The translations under genes and the position numbers were made by a program. Below, piece after piece: positions 1-7,670 of a DNA stretch of 48,880 bases (position 1 is its first letter; every line of letters begins with the position of its first letter). The stretch comes from Alkalinema sp. CACIAM 70d (GTDB lineage Bacteria; Cyanobacteriota; Cyanobacteriia; Leptolyngbyales; Leptolyngbyaceae). Location: positions 1 to 48,880 of the forward strand of contig MUGG01000096.1 in assembly GCA_002148405.1 (NCBI GenBank), written 5' to 3'. The notes under the pieces are model-generated. The model made no database searches and was not told where the DNA came from. It saw only the letters and a list, made by a program, of their open reading frames with translations.

Positions 1-264
1 ATGCCAGTCAGTCCACGTCTCAAGCATTCGATCGAGCGAGTGCCATTCCCAACCCCATAACATCCACGTCGATCGAATATCTTGACCATTGTGCCGTAAA
101 TAGCTAGACCTCACGTCTTCAGGAAATCGAATATTCAGTTGCTCTTCTACGGCGGCAATCTCTTCTTCAGTCGCCGGTGGATTGAGTCCCTCGATCGCGG
201 AAGGAAGATTCATCTGTAACCAATTCTCAATACGTTGCCAAATATGATTTAAAGCTTGATCCAT
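1..264 (-). CDS. SMI1/KNR4 (SUKH)-like protein, C-terminus outside window
   Basis: The frame opens with ATG at 264-262 and runs without a stop to the window edge, giving 88 residues of N-terminus. The stretch reading about PPATEEEIAAVEEQLNIRFP, then PEDV, RHNGQ and W-rich text, matches the start of SMI1/KNR4 domains, where an E-rich helix leads into a P-E-D-Y/V...NG motif. In bacteria this superfamily includes immunity proteins of contact-dependent toxins and many stand-alone proteins of unknown role. No toxin gene is visible next to it, so immunity cannot be claimed. The next gene on the same strand (TPR lipoprotein) would lie downstream only if transcription came from above 1240; this gene is downstream of it, 43 bases away, so they may be cotranscribed. 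Confidence 0.7.
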   Translation of the reverse strand, partial: MDQALNHIWQRIENWLQMNLPSAIEGLNPPATEEEIAAVEEQLNIRFPEDVRSSYLRHNGQDIRSTWMLWGWEWHSLDRMLETWTDWH

Positions 265-307
265 AATCTTGTCAGCTAGGTATCTCTGTTAAAGTATTCA
301 GTGTTAA

Positions 308-1240
308 TTATTGAGCAGCAGCTTCCAATCCAGGTAGCGCTTCTTCTAGCCAAGCCTGCGGGTTCCCTTGTTGCCGATAGAGTTCGATCGCTTTGCGGTA
401 ATCATCTAGAGCAGGTTGTTTCTTCCCAACTGCTAAGGTGTTATAGAGAATATTCCCCCGATTGATATAAGCATCAGGATAATCGGATTGTAAATGAATT
501 GCTTTGTTTAAATCTGCCAATGCTTTTTGAATCCGATTTTTGTCATTACTCGGCGGAAGAGAATGCTCAAAAAAGGCCATTCCTCGAACCTGATAAGCTT
601 CGGCAGCCTTGGGATTGAGCGCGATCGCTTGGTTGAGATCCGCCGCTGCTTTTTGAAGGTTACCAAGCAACAGTTGAATCTTGCCTCGATTTACATAGGC
701 TTTAGCATTATTAGGATTGAGTTGAATGGCTTGATTAAAATCTGCGATCGCGCTTTTTGCATAGAACCCGTCATCTTTACTACCATCACTCGTTTTCTGA
801 TAAATCTCTGATTCATAAAAGGGACGACGAATACGATCGAAGAACAGCAAATAAACTTGCCCTCGATCGTTATAAATTTCAGCGTCTTTGGATTCGAATT
901 GGATGACTTGGTTGAAGTCCTGTAGGGCAGCTTGTAAATGCTTGAGATCCGCTTGAGCCTCCTGCGGATCTGCGGTGTTGGGTAACAGACGTTCACCCAG
1001 GGCTAAATGGTGACGCCCCCGATTTCGATAAGCTGCAACATCCTTGGGATTCTGCTGGAGGGTGGTATCGAGTTGAGCGATCGCAGTAGTATGGCGGGTA
1101 CGGAACGTATTTGGGGAGTGGCCGGGTTGGGTGGTAGCCGTAGAAGGGGGGGCAGGAGTTTCTTGTTTTTGGCAAGCGATCGGGCTGAGGACGAGGCTGA
1201 GGAAAACGAGACGAATGAATAATTTGCCGACCGATACCAT
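308..1240 (-). CDS. TPR-repeat lipoprotein
   Basis: About 310 residues. The chosen ATG at 1240 is preceded by AGGAG at 8-base spacing and opens a signal peptide (basic start, then LVFLSLVLSPIA) ending in Cys23, so a lipid-anchored product is likely. The lipobox SPIAC is not ideal because position -3 is Pro. A frame extends 23 codons further upstream to 1309 but has no signal logic. After a P/T-rich linker come at least five tetratricopeptide units with the usual A..Y.NRG.....G....A..D...AI.L.P pattern, spaced 34 or more residues apart with insertions. TPR arrays bind other proteins, so the role is probably scaffolding at a membrane; the partner is unknown. Confidence 0.85.
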   Translation of the reverse strand: MVSVGKLFIRLVFLSLVLSPIACQKQETPAPPSTATTQPGHSPNTFRTRHTTAIAQLDTTLQQNPKDVAAYRNRGRHHLALGERLLPNTADPQEAQADLKHLQAALQDFNQVIQFESKDAEIYNDRGQVYLLFFDRIRRPFYESEIYQKTSDGSKDDGFYAKSAIADFNQAIQLNPNNAKAYVNRGKIQLLLGNLQKAAADLNQAIALNPKAAEAYQVRGMAFFEHSLPPSNDKNRIQKALADLNKAIHLQSDYPDAYINRGNILYNTLAVGKKQPALDDYRKAIELYRQQGNPQAWLEEALPGLEAAAQ

Positions 1241-1276
1241 GGCGTTTGCTCCTATGTTTGCGTCCACTGGGGGATT

Positions 1277-1304
1277 CCCCGCTAGAGTATCCCCGCTAGA
1301 GTAC
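1277..1304. repeat. Two tandem copies of a 14-bp unit
   Basis: CCCCGCTAGAGTAT is followed directly by CCCCGCTAGAGTAC, just upstream of the TPR lipoprotein start. It sits where a promoter or leader is expected, but no regulator can be named. Confidence 0.8.
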
Positions 1305-1371
1305 CCCAAGGAGGCCAGTCGATCGCTAGTGTCTGGACTGGTTGCACTGACTCGAAGTTGATGACTTGAAT

Positions 1372-1725
1372 TTAATCAAATGAAAGGTAGACGCAACTGG
1401 TCAGGCGTAAAACGGATTCTTGCTGGAAGTTGCGCTTATACGTTTGAGTAATTTCTACGATCGCTTGTTGTTTTTCAGCGCTGTTGTCGTGCAGTAGCAG
1501 TACGACTTTACTCGGTTCGATAATCCGCTTGCCTGAATCGATCGAGATATTACCCAAACCCGTCTACCCCTGTCAGCCCTTCGCGAAAAGGGGTGACTGT
1601 CGCTTGTAGAAATTGATGCTAGTCGATTAACGAAATTCGATCGCCCTTGGGTTGAGATAATCCAAAAAACAATAGCGATTTATTTTCGGTTTCGAGCTGA
1701 CTTTGCGATCTACTGAAGTTTGATG
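1372..1725 (-). pseudogene. Decayed DUF3574 family gene
   Basis: The last 60 codons (1557-1372) read as a clean DUF3574 C-terminus: GKRIIEPSKVVLLLHDN, then a helix, then ESVLRL and a final strand. The upstream part of the family is still legible but broken. Reading from about 1720 downward gives SQLETENKSLLFFGLSQPKG and DRISLID, then TAG at 1621-1619 where the family has Trp, then HQFLQATVTPFREGLTGVDG, then TAA at 1552-1550 followed by a frame change into the last segment. Two nonsense codons and one frameshift make a functional product very unlikely. The family is a short protein of unknown function, often secreted; no signal peptide can be traced here. Confidence 0.75.
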
Positions 1726-1782
1726 GAGCTAATCAAGGTGCCTGTAGTCTTATGAAACTAGTAGGACACCTGAGTTTAAGCA

Positions 1783-2001
1783 TTAGCGTTGGCGTTCGCG
1801 GCTTAATATGCTGATGTATTGTCCGTCGGAATGGATGATTTTCATGGGTTTACTCCAGTGAATCCGATCGGCGATTCGGTGGGCATGGAATTGATTAATC
1901 GTGTCTTGAATGAATGCTTTGTGACCGATTAAGTGGATCTGTAACCGTTGGGGGCCATGGTCGATCGAGCGATCGCTCCGATCGCTAGTCTCTTTTGCCA
2001 T
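1783..2001 (-). CDS. Small conserved cyanobacterial protein, 72 aa
   Basis: The start at 2001 is chosen because AAGGAG lies upstream at a workable spacing; an open frame continues to 2208 only because the upstream structured repeat happens to be free of stops. The product opens with a polar S/D/R stretch and then a compact domain with QRLQIHLIGHKAFIQDTINQ and a C-terminal S-I-L-S-R-E-R tail. I recall similar small cyanobacterial proteins with QRLQ...LIG....I..TI..L, but their function is not known to me. The gene is immediately downstream of the 182-nt RNA-like element at 2032-2213, which would form its 5' leader. Confidence 0.65.
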   Translation of the reverse strand: MAKETSDRSDRSIDHGPQRLQIHLIGHKAFIQDTINQFHAHRIADRIHWSKPMKIIHSDGQYISILSRERQR

Positions 2002-2031
2002 TTTGTGAGCTTCTCCTTGTTGCGGATTTAA

Positions 2032-2213
2032 GAAGCCCCAAAATTTAGAGCCACCCCGTTTGACATCACAAACAAGAGTGGCTCGGTCAGATGTTAAAAT
2101 CCTCATCAAGCCTCCTTGCTGCTTGCACAGCGCGGGGGAATAGCTACCCATAGCTGCTCCAACAACTGTGGGTAGTGCCCTAAATTTTTGGGAACCCAGC
2201 GACCCCATGCTTC
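2032..2213 (-). ncRNA. 182-nt structured dispersed repeat, copy 1 (putative RNA)
   Basis: This element aligns without gaps to 48659-48840 on the other strand: both are 182 nt and about 145 positions agree. Numbering from the 5' end (2213), GAAGC at 1-5 pairs with GCTTC at 178-182. Positions 23-34 pair with 166-177 (11 of 12 here). Positions 39-51 pair with 58-70 around a 6-nt loop. Positions 130-145 and 152-166 form a long hairpin with G:U pairs and one bulge around TGATGT. The second hairpin has three compensatory changes between copies (44-65 C-G/T-A, 45-64 A-T/G-C, 47-62 A-T/G-C). G:U pairing fits transcription in this direction. It sits in the leader of the 72-aa gene. A link to HEARO/omega RNA is a guess only. 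Confidence 0.7.
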
Positions 2214-2376
2214 ATGCCGTACCGTCAATCGTAAGCCCAACTGAAAGAAGGATGTCCACGGCGATCGCTATGACAGAACAGCCTACGGAGAAACCTAGGT
2301 AAAGTCAAGCCCATTGGGAAAAATTTACGAAACACAACCTAGGTTTACAGATATCGATCGATCGTTCCAGTACGGT

Positions 2377-2577
2377 TTATTCGTCTCGATCGGGGTCTTC
2401 ATTGTCATCCAAACTCGCGAAAAGAGTTGTAGCTGCACCGATCGAGATCGTATTACAGGTTTCAGCAAGATGGAGTTGGGTATCAGTGGGATTGGGTAAA
2501 GTGGCGAGATAGCCACTAGTAGCGAGGCTAAAGCTTAGGGTTAACGAGGAAGCGAGGGTCAAGACATTAAGTTTCAT
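2377..2577 (-). CDS. Small secreted peptide, 66 aa
   Basis: ATG at 2577 follows CAGGAA at about 8 bases. The first 25 residues are a textbook signal peptide (MKLN, then a hydrophobic LTLASSLTLSFSLATSGYLA), so the mature part would be about 40 residues and ends in the acidic run DDNEDPDRDE. No family is recognised. The gene is divergent from the NACHT gene at 2765, and the shared 190-bp interval holds a palindrome and a direct repeat. Confidence 0.6.
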   Translation of the reverse strand: MKLNVLTLASSLTLSFSLATSGYLATLPNPTDTQLHLAETCNTISIGAATTLFASLDDNEDPDRDE

Positions 2578-2613
2578 GGGATGGTTCCTGTAACAACACC
2601 CCTAAACTAAATT

Positions 2614-2628
2614 GGGGTAAATTACCCC
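2614..2628. promoter_or_regulatory. 15-bp perfect inverted repeat
   Basis: GGGGTAA-A-TTACCCC is a perfect 7-bp inverted repeat with one central base. It lies between the divergent small secreted gene and the NACHT gene. Its size and position suit an operator for a dimeric regulator. It could also be a short hairpin. Confidence 0.4.
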
Positions 2629-2680
2629 ACGGAATAAACATGTACAAAATTCCTGTGATTCAAGTTCCTCCAGTATTTGA

Positions 2681-2725
2681 GAATCTAGGGTACCCTGTAG
2701 AAAATCTGGGGAATCTAGGGCACCC
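2681..2725. repeat. Two direct copies of GAATCTAGGG(T/C)ACCC, 30 bp apart
   Basis: Copies at 2681-2695 and 2711-2725 differ by one base and are spaced almost three helical turns apart, 40 to 85 bases upstream of the NACHT start. GGGTACCC within the first is itself palindromic. The arrangement suggests binding sites on one DNA face. Confidence 0.5.
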
Positions 2726-2764
2726 ATATTCCCGAAATTCCCTACATTTCTGTGAGCCTGCCCT

Positions 2765-5365
2765 ATGCCTAGAACCAGCTACGGAGATACAAAGCGTCAG
2801 CAAGCTTGGCAAATTGTCAAAGCTTTAATTGAGCGCGTTGAAACTTCTCGCGGTGTGGAATGGTTCCCATCTGAAACTGCCGTTGTACTGCAAGTTGAAG
2901 TCTCTCTTTCAGATCTAGGGAAATGGTCTGGGCTATCGATCGATAAGGTACGAGAATCTTTAACACAGCATTTAAATGAGAATTTTTTAAATATTTTGAT
3001 TGATCAACGGGAGCAAAAAGCGGGTCGGGGTGCAGAGCAATGGAAGTTTCAATTAAGACTATGGTCTACTATAATTCAGGAGAATCAGCGACAGTTTAAT
3101 AATACTTGGCAACAGATGAGATCTGGATCTCAAACTAGGTTTAGTGAAACACTTAGCTCAAGTATTTTACTAGATTTATCAACTCAAACAGCAAATAACA
3201 ATAATAACAGATTTAGCTTGCAATCAACTCGCCAAGTCTGCCAGAATAGGATTTTAAAAAATCATAGCGAGATTAGATTGTTGAGTGGACAAACTATTAG
3301 TGTTAATCAACTTTATGTAGATGTTTGGTTATTAAGTCGTCCACTCAAGACATTTCAAATCTCTCCTGAAAAAATGGTGGAATCATTTGATTTGAGAAAT
3401 GATCGTGTCGGTTTAAGTAATAGAATTCGTCGGCAGCCTGGATTTGATGTTGCCAACCAATATAAGCGTCTTCTAATTTTAGGAAAGCCTGGATCTGGAA
3501 AAACAACTTTTTTAAAACATTTAGCAGTTGATTGGTGTAATCAAAAATTTTGTCCAGATCTAATAACAGTATTTGTTGAATGTCGTAGGATTCAAGACCT
3601 TCAAGAATGGCAACTAATCAATTCGATTAGCAAAGAAACAGGCTTGAATGATCTTGATCAGATTACATTCCTCTTAGAACAAGGTCGTTTATTAATTCTA
3701 ATGGATGGTTTGGATGAGGTTCCAACAGGTGAACTACGTCAGGTTGTTCAAGAACAGCTAAGGTTAATGACTGAGGATTACCCTGACAATCGGTATATAC
3801 TCACATGTCGCACGCAAATGCTAGATGTTTTCCCATATGGATTTGAATTAGTAGAAATTGCAGAGTTCAATAGTCAACAAGTTGAAGGATTTGTACGCAA
3901 CTGGTTTTCAGCAAATGGATTAAAAGGAGATAGTTTAGCTAATGTTCAAAAACAATTCATGACAATTACTGCTCAAAACGCTGCATTAAAGGAATTGACA
4001 TTTACTCCAGTATTACTTAGTTTAATGTGCTTGGTATTTCAAGATGAAGGTGAATTGCCTCTACAATTACAATGGTTATATGAGAAAGGTATTCGTTTAC
4101 TACTAAATCGTTGGAATGATGAAAAAGGTATTACAGAATGGGAGCTTGGAAGTCAAGCCTATCGAAAGTTGGCGCTCGACAAGAAAGAAAAACTTTTAAT
4201 GAATATTTCTGCTCGAAAGTTTGAAAATCCTGAAAATTTTGTGCTTTTTAATCAGTCCGAAATTGCTAGTCAGATTGCTGATTTTTTGAATCTACCCAAT
4301 GAGCAAGCTGGAATCAATATCTTACGAGCAATTGAAGCGCAGCATGGCCTTCTCGTAGAACGAGCTGATGAACTCTGGTCATTTTCTCATCTAACTTTCC
4401 AAGAGTTTTTTACTGTTAAATGGCTTATTTCATTGACACCCAATCAATTGATTGAAAAAATAGTGAATAAAAAATGGCAGCATACTATTAAGAAAATAGT
4501 AAAATCCCAACAACCATCTGATAAATTAGTGAAAATCATTAAATATGCTATCGATCGGCTCTTATCTCAAGATGAATATCTCCAAGATGTTCTCTCTTGG
4601 GTCTATCGAAAAGCTAATTCTATTCAGACACCGTATCATCTATCGGCTATAAGAGCCTTTTACTTTGGCTTAGCTTATACTCAAGCCTATGAGCGTAGTC
4701 AGGATTTAAACAGTCATACAAATCGAGTAAAAATTCTTTCTCAAGAACGTGATCTCAATCTCAACCATGCCTTAAAACTTGTTCAAACTCTTGATATTGA
4801 GCTCTATCAAGTAATACAAACTTTTCAGTACTTAGACTTAGATTTTAAGCAAATCCCTAAAGTCAATTATCTGCTAGATCTTGATAGATTGCTTGCAATT
4901 GAACTTACATTAGATTTCACACGTGTTCTGAACCTAATCCGCCATATCCAATTAACTACTGGTGTTCTTGAGTTAGCAAAAGCACTGAATCTGAATTTGG
5001 ATCTGAAGGCTGCAACTCATCGTGCTGACTCTATCAATCCTGCACTAGCTAGTTCACTCAAACAACTTCAAGCAGAAATAGAAATAGTCGATAAAGAGGG
5101 AGCCCATTTCTTTTTAACTTGGTGGGAATCAAACGGAGAAGAGTGGATCAAACGATTACGTCAGATTACTATTGAGTACCAAGATATTGGACATGATTGG
5201 CAGTTGACTTTAGAACAACAACAACTCCTTAAAGAGTACAGTCTCGCTAATCAGTTTTTAGCTGAGTTAATTCAAATTGAGGGTGCAGTGAGTGAGCAAG
5301 TACGCAAAGAAATTAAGGGGACTCTCTTACTACCAATTTCGGAACTGGAACGCTTCCAAGCCTAA
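2765..5365 (+). CDS. NACHT-domain NTPase (bacterial NLR-like, possible phage defence)
   Basis: 866 residues. Residues 1-115 look like a helical/winged-helix N-terminal module. The NACHT core starts near residue 235 with Walker A GKPGSGKTT (240-248) and Walker B LILMDGLDE (about 310-318), followed by the sensor-like TCRTQML and a helical half with FTPVLLSLMCLVF. HLTFQEFFTVKW near 545-560 is the usual end of the NACHT helical region. The last 300 residues are leucine-rich helices with no recognised repeat, presumably the sensor. STAND NTPases of this kind oligomerise after sensing a ligand, and some bacterial NACHT proteins protect against phage. No separate enzymatic effector is visible in the protein or next to it. 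Base composition is clearly more AT-rich than the neighbours and HIP1 is nearly absent, which suggests transfer. Confidence 0.88.
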   Translation: MPRTSYGDTKRQQAWQIVKALIERVETSRGVEWFPSETAVVLQVEVSLSDLGKWSGLSIDKVRESLTQHLNENFLNILIDQREQKAGRGAEQWKFQLRLWSTIIQENQRQFNNTWQQMRSGSQTRFSETLSSSILLDLSTQTANNNNNRFSLQSTRQVCQNRILKNHSEIRLLSGQTISVNQLYVDVWLLSRPLKTFQISPEKMVESFDLRNDRVGLSNRIRRQPGFDVANQYKRLLILGKPGSGKTTFLKHLAVDWCNQKFCPDLITVFVECRRIQDLQEWQLINSISKETGLNDLDQITFLLEQGRLLILMDGLDEVPTGELRQVVQEQLRLMTEDYPDNRYILTCRTQMLDVFPYGFELVEIAEFNSQQVEGFVRNWFSANGLKGDSLANVQKQFMTITAQNAALKELTFTPVLLSLMCLVFQDEGELPLQLQWLYEKGIRLLLNRWNDEKGITEWELGSQAYRKLALDKKEKLLMNISARKFENPENFVLFNQSEIASQIADFLNLPNEQAGINILRAIEAQHGLLVERADELWSFSHLTFQEFFTVKWLISLTPNQLIEKIVNKKWQHTIKKIVKSQQPSDKLVKIIKYAIDRLLSQDEYLQDVLSWVYRKANSIQTPYHLSAIRAFYFGLAYTQAYERSQDLNSHTNRVKILSQERDLNLNHALKLVQTLDIELYQVIQTFQYLDLDFKQIPKVNYLLDLDRLLAIELTLDFTRVLNLIRHIQLTTGVLELAKALNLNLDLKAATHRADSINPALASSLKQLQAEIEIVDKEGAHFFLTWWESNGEEWIKRLRQITIEYQDIGHDWQLTLEQQQLLKEYSLANQFLAELIQIEGAVSEQVRKEIKGTLLLPISELERFQA

Positions 5366-5499
5366 GTTGTTGTTAACAGCATTCTTATCTGCAAATGTCT
5401 CCCCATGCCAGATCAAAAAGCAGCATAAGCTATCCGATCGCTAGCCTATATTCCCAGCAGAAATAGAAATATCCATTCTGCGTTGGGAGCACCTCAAAA

Positions 5500-6279
5500 A
5501 TGGCATCAAGCTTTCTAGGATTTGCCTTCGGCTTAATCGGCCTCCTTCTTCTGTCCCTGCTCGGCTTTGCAGGCATTCAATGGCTCAACCTGCCGATCGG
5601 TAGCTTAGTCGATTGGGTTCTAGGCGGTGCCATTTTCTGGTGGTTGCTCGTCATCGTCACCGTCCCCTGGAACATCCACTTCCAAGCCAAAGAAATCCTC
5701 GCCGAAGCCGCCCTCTCCGAAGAACGCGACATCCCGATCGACCCCAAACAAATCCGCTACACCCAAACCATCGCCCACCGCGCCCTCCTCCTCGCCCTCG
5801 CCCTCCACATCGCCTCCGCCAGCGGCCTCTACATCCTCTCCGCCAGCGGCATCAGCGCCATCGGCTACATCGCCTCCATCGCCGCCCTCCTCCTCACCGG
5901 ACTGCGCCCCGCGATCGAAGCCTACCGCTACTTCATCAACCGCCTCAGCCTCATTCGCAAAAACCTCACCTACCCCCGCGAAGATGTCGCCGAACTGCGA
6001 TCGCGCCTCACCCAACTCGAAGAAACCAGCCAACGCCTCGACAAACAACTCGACCTCGAAGCCCCCAACTCCTGGGCCGCCAACCAACAACACAGCCTCG
6101 AAACCCTCTCCCGCCGCATCGCAGACCTCAACGCCCACCTCGAAGCCATCCAAGCCACCAACGATCGCGACCACGATCGACTCTCCCGCGAAGCCCGCCA
6201 AGCCATCTCCCAACTCAGCGAAGACAGCCAATTCCTCGACCACATCCGCGAAATCATCCGCTTTTTCAAATCCGCTTAA
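5500..6279 (+). CDS. Membrane protein with C-terminal coiled coil
   Basis: 259 residues starting after GGGAGC about 11 bases upstream. Two hydrophobic segments at the start (GFAFGLIGLLLLSLLGFAGI and a segment near 35-58) and two more near 90-135 give four likely membrane spans. The C-terminal 110 residues are charged heptad text (LRSRLTQLEETSQRLDKQL and following), probably a cytoplasmic coiled coil. No enzymatic motif is seen. Codon choice is extremely C-rich at third positions, so five further frames also stay open over this gene; those are shadows. The downstream inverted repeat ends the transcript. Confidence 0.75.
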   Translation: MASSFLGFAFGLIGLLLLSLLGFAGIQWLNLPIGSLVDWVLGGAIFWWLLVIVTVPWNIHFQAKEILAEAALSEERDIPIDPKQIRYTQTIAHRALLLALALHIASASGLYILSASGISAIGYIASIAALLLTGLRPAIEAYRYFINRLSLIRKNLTYPREDVAELRSRLTQLEETSQRLDKQLDLEAPNSWAANQQHSLETLSRRIADLNAHLEAIQATNDRDHDRLSREARQAISQLSEDSQFLDHIREIIRFFKSA

Positions 6280-6334
6280 TCCCCACCTAGGGCAGACAAT
6301 ACCTGAATCCCCCACTAAAATTCTCACCAAACAA

Positions 6335-6372
6335 AAATAGCCTCCGAAACCTTTACCGTTCGGAAGCTATTT
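6335..6372. terminator. Bidirectional terminator
   Basis: AAATAGC and TCCGAA pair with TTCGGA and GCTATTT around a loop of about 10 bases, with one unpaired base on each side. The stem is flanked by A-rich sequence on the left and T on the right, so it can serve both the plus-strand membrane protein and the minus-strand tRNA gene. Confidence 0.75.
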
Positions 6373-6376
6373 CTAA

Positions 6377-6449
6377 CGAGCATGGCAGGATTCGAACCTG
6401 CGACCCTCAGAACCGGAATCTGATGCTCTATCCCCTGAGCTACATGCCC
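6377..6449 (-). tRNA. tRNA-Arg (anticodon CCG)
   Basis: Read on the minus strand, a 73-nt cloverleaf folds completely. Acceptor GGGCATG pairs with CATGCTC with one G:U pair, followed by discriminator G. The D arm is GCTC/GAGC, the anticodon stem TCAGA/TCTGA with loop TTCCGGT, and the T arm GCAGG-TTCGAAT-CCTGC. The anticodon CCG reads Arg codon CGG. CCA is not encoded. Confidence 0.97.
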
Positions 6450-6515
6450 CTGTGGCGTTTAAACACACTCGTCCACTATAGCACAGTTTTATCCAGAACT
6501 TATTTTATTCAAGAC

Positions 6516-7670
6516 TTATAGATAGTAAGCCGGATCGATCGGTTCCCCATCCTGACGCACCTCAAAATGCAAGTGCGGCCCCGTCGAAAGCCCCGTCGAT
6601 CCCACGATCGCGATCGGTTCTCCCTTTTGCACCACCTGCCCCTCATGGGGATAAAACCCCTGGGTGTGGGCATAGAGGCTGGTAATCCCATTGCCATGGT
6701 TAATGATCACCGTATTGCCATAGCCCCCATACCACCCCGCATAAATCACGACCCCCGCCGCCGCCGCGCGAATCACCGTCCCCTCATCCGCCCCAAAATC
6801 AATGCCCGCATGGAACTTTTCGTAGCCCAAAATCGGATGCATCCGCCAGCCAAAATAGCTAGTCACTGGCGCATCCACGGGATAACTCATCTGACCATTG
6901 CCCCGAACAATCACCCCCCCAAAATCCTGCCCTTGATATTGGCGAATGTAGCGGGTGATTGCCGCAGAATCCCGATCGAGTTGGCTCATCGCCGCTTCTA
7001 ACGCCCGTCGATCGTTTTTCAGGCGGGCAATCATCTGCTTCTGATACTCTGCCTGCGCTTGAGTTTCATTCTTTTGTGCCAACAGTTGCTGGGTCATCAC
7101 CGCAATTTGATTTTTCTCCGCCTCCACCTGATTGCGGCGCTGCTCCAATTGATCCGTTTGTTGCTTCAAGGCCACCAAAGCCCTCCGATCGGCCTCGTAC
7201 AGGCGCTTCAGCCGATAGCGCTGACTGAGAAAATCACTAAGCGTCTGACTTTGCAACAGAATAGCCAACCCTTGGCGATGGGGTTGCCGTTGCAAAACTT
7301 GCAGCCTTGCCACGATCGCCTGCTGCCGTAAACGATAGCGCTCCTCCGCTTGCACTAACTCCAACTCTAACTTTTTCAGCGTCGCTTGGGATTTTTCCAA
7401 ACTCTCCTGGGTGACTTGGAGCTTCTGGGTGGTAACCTTCAGCTTTTGATTCAGCCCCGACAAATCCTTTTGGGTAATGCCTTCCAGGGTTTTAATTTGA
7501 TTATGTCGTTGCTGAATTTGTTGGCGCTGCTGTTCCACTTGTTGGCGCTGCTGTTGAAGCGTATCAATCTCCGTCTGTGCCGTCTGCGCTAGAGCTGGCA
7601 AGCCAAACCCCATGGCCCAAACGATCCACAAACTGCAAAACAGCACCCCCAGACGACCAACTAGTTTCAT
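6516..7670 (-). CDS. M23 family metallopeptidase with N-terminal coiled coil (EnvC/NlpD-like)
   Basis: 384 residues from the ATG at 7670, chosen because it opens a signal peptide (MKLVGRLGVLFCSLWIVWAM, ending PALAQ). The frame continues upstream to 7820 without a better start. Residues 30-255 are a long Q/E/R-rich coiled coil. The C-terminal 120 residues are a LytM/M23 domain with HAGIDFG (zinc ligands H and D), a central NHGNGITSLYAH and the HLHFE motif, so the zinc site appears complete. Such proteins cut or regulate cutting of peptidoglycan cross-links in the periplasm, often during division. It is single, downstream of a 640-bp upstream region shared with a divergent TPR-FHA gene. Confidence 0.9.
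   Translation of the reverse strand: MKLVGRLGVLFCSLWIVWAMGFGLPALAQTAQTEIDTLQQQRQQVEQQRQQIQQRHNQIKTLEGITQKDLSGLNQKLKVTTQKLQVTQESLEKSQATLKKLELELVQAEERYRLRQQAIVARLQVLQRQPHRQGLAILLQSQTLSDFLSQRYRLKRLYEADRRALVALKQQTDQLEQRRNQVEAEKNQIAVMTQQLLAQKNETQAQAEYQKQMIARLKNDRRALEAAMSQLDRDSAAITRYIRQYQGQDFGGVIVRGNGQMSYPVDAPVTSYFGWRMHPILGYEKFHAGIDFGADEGTVIRAAAAGVVIYAGWYGGYGNTVIINHGNGITSLYAHTQGFYPHEGQVVQKGEPIAIVGSTGLSTGPHLHFEVRQDGEPIDPAYYL

Noticed and set aside
2048..2084. Group II intron domain V in the terminal hairpin of the 182-nt element
   Set aside because: The GAGCC...GGCTC outline is similar, but the two-base bulge on the 3' side and the GAAA-type loop are missing; here a single base bulges on the 5' side and the loop is TGATGT.
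5613..6340. Several overlapping open frames of 225-237 codons on both strands
   Set aside because: They are shadows of the C-rich codon use of the membrane protein gene at 5500-6279. Their translations are low-complexity (P/S/T/R-rich or E/G/V-rich) with no domain.
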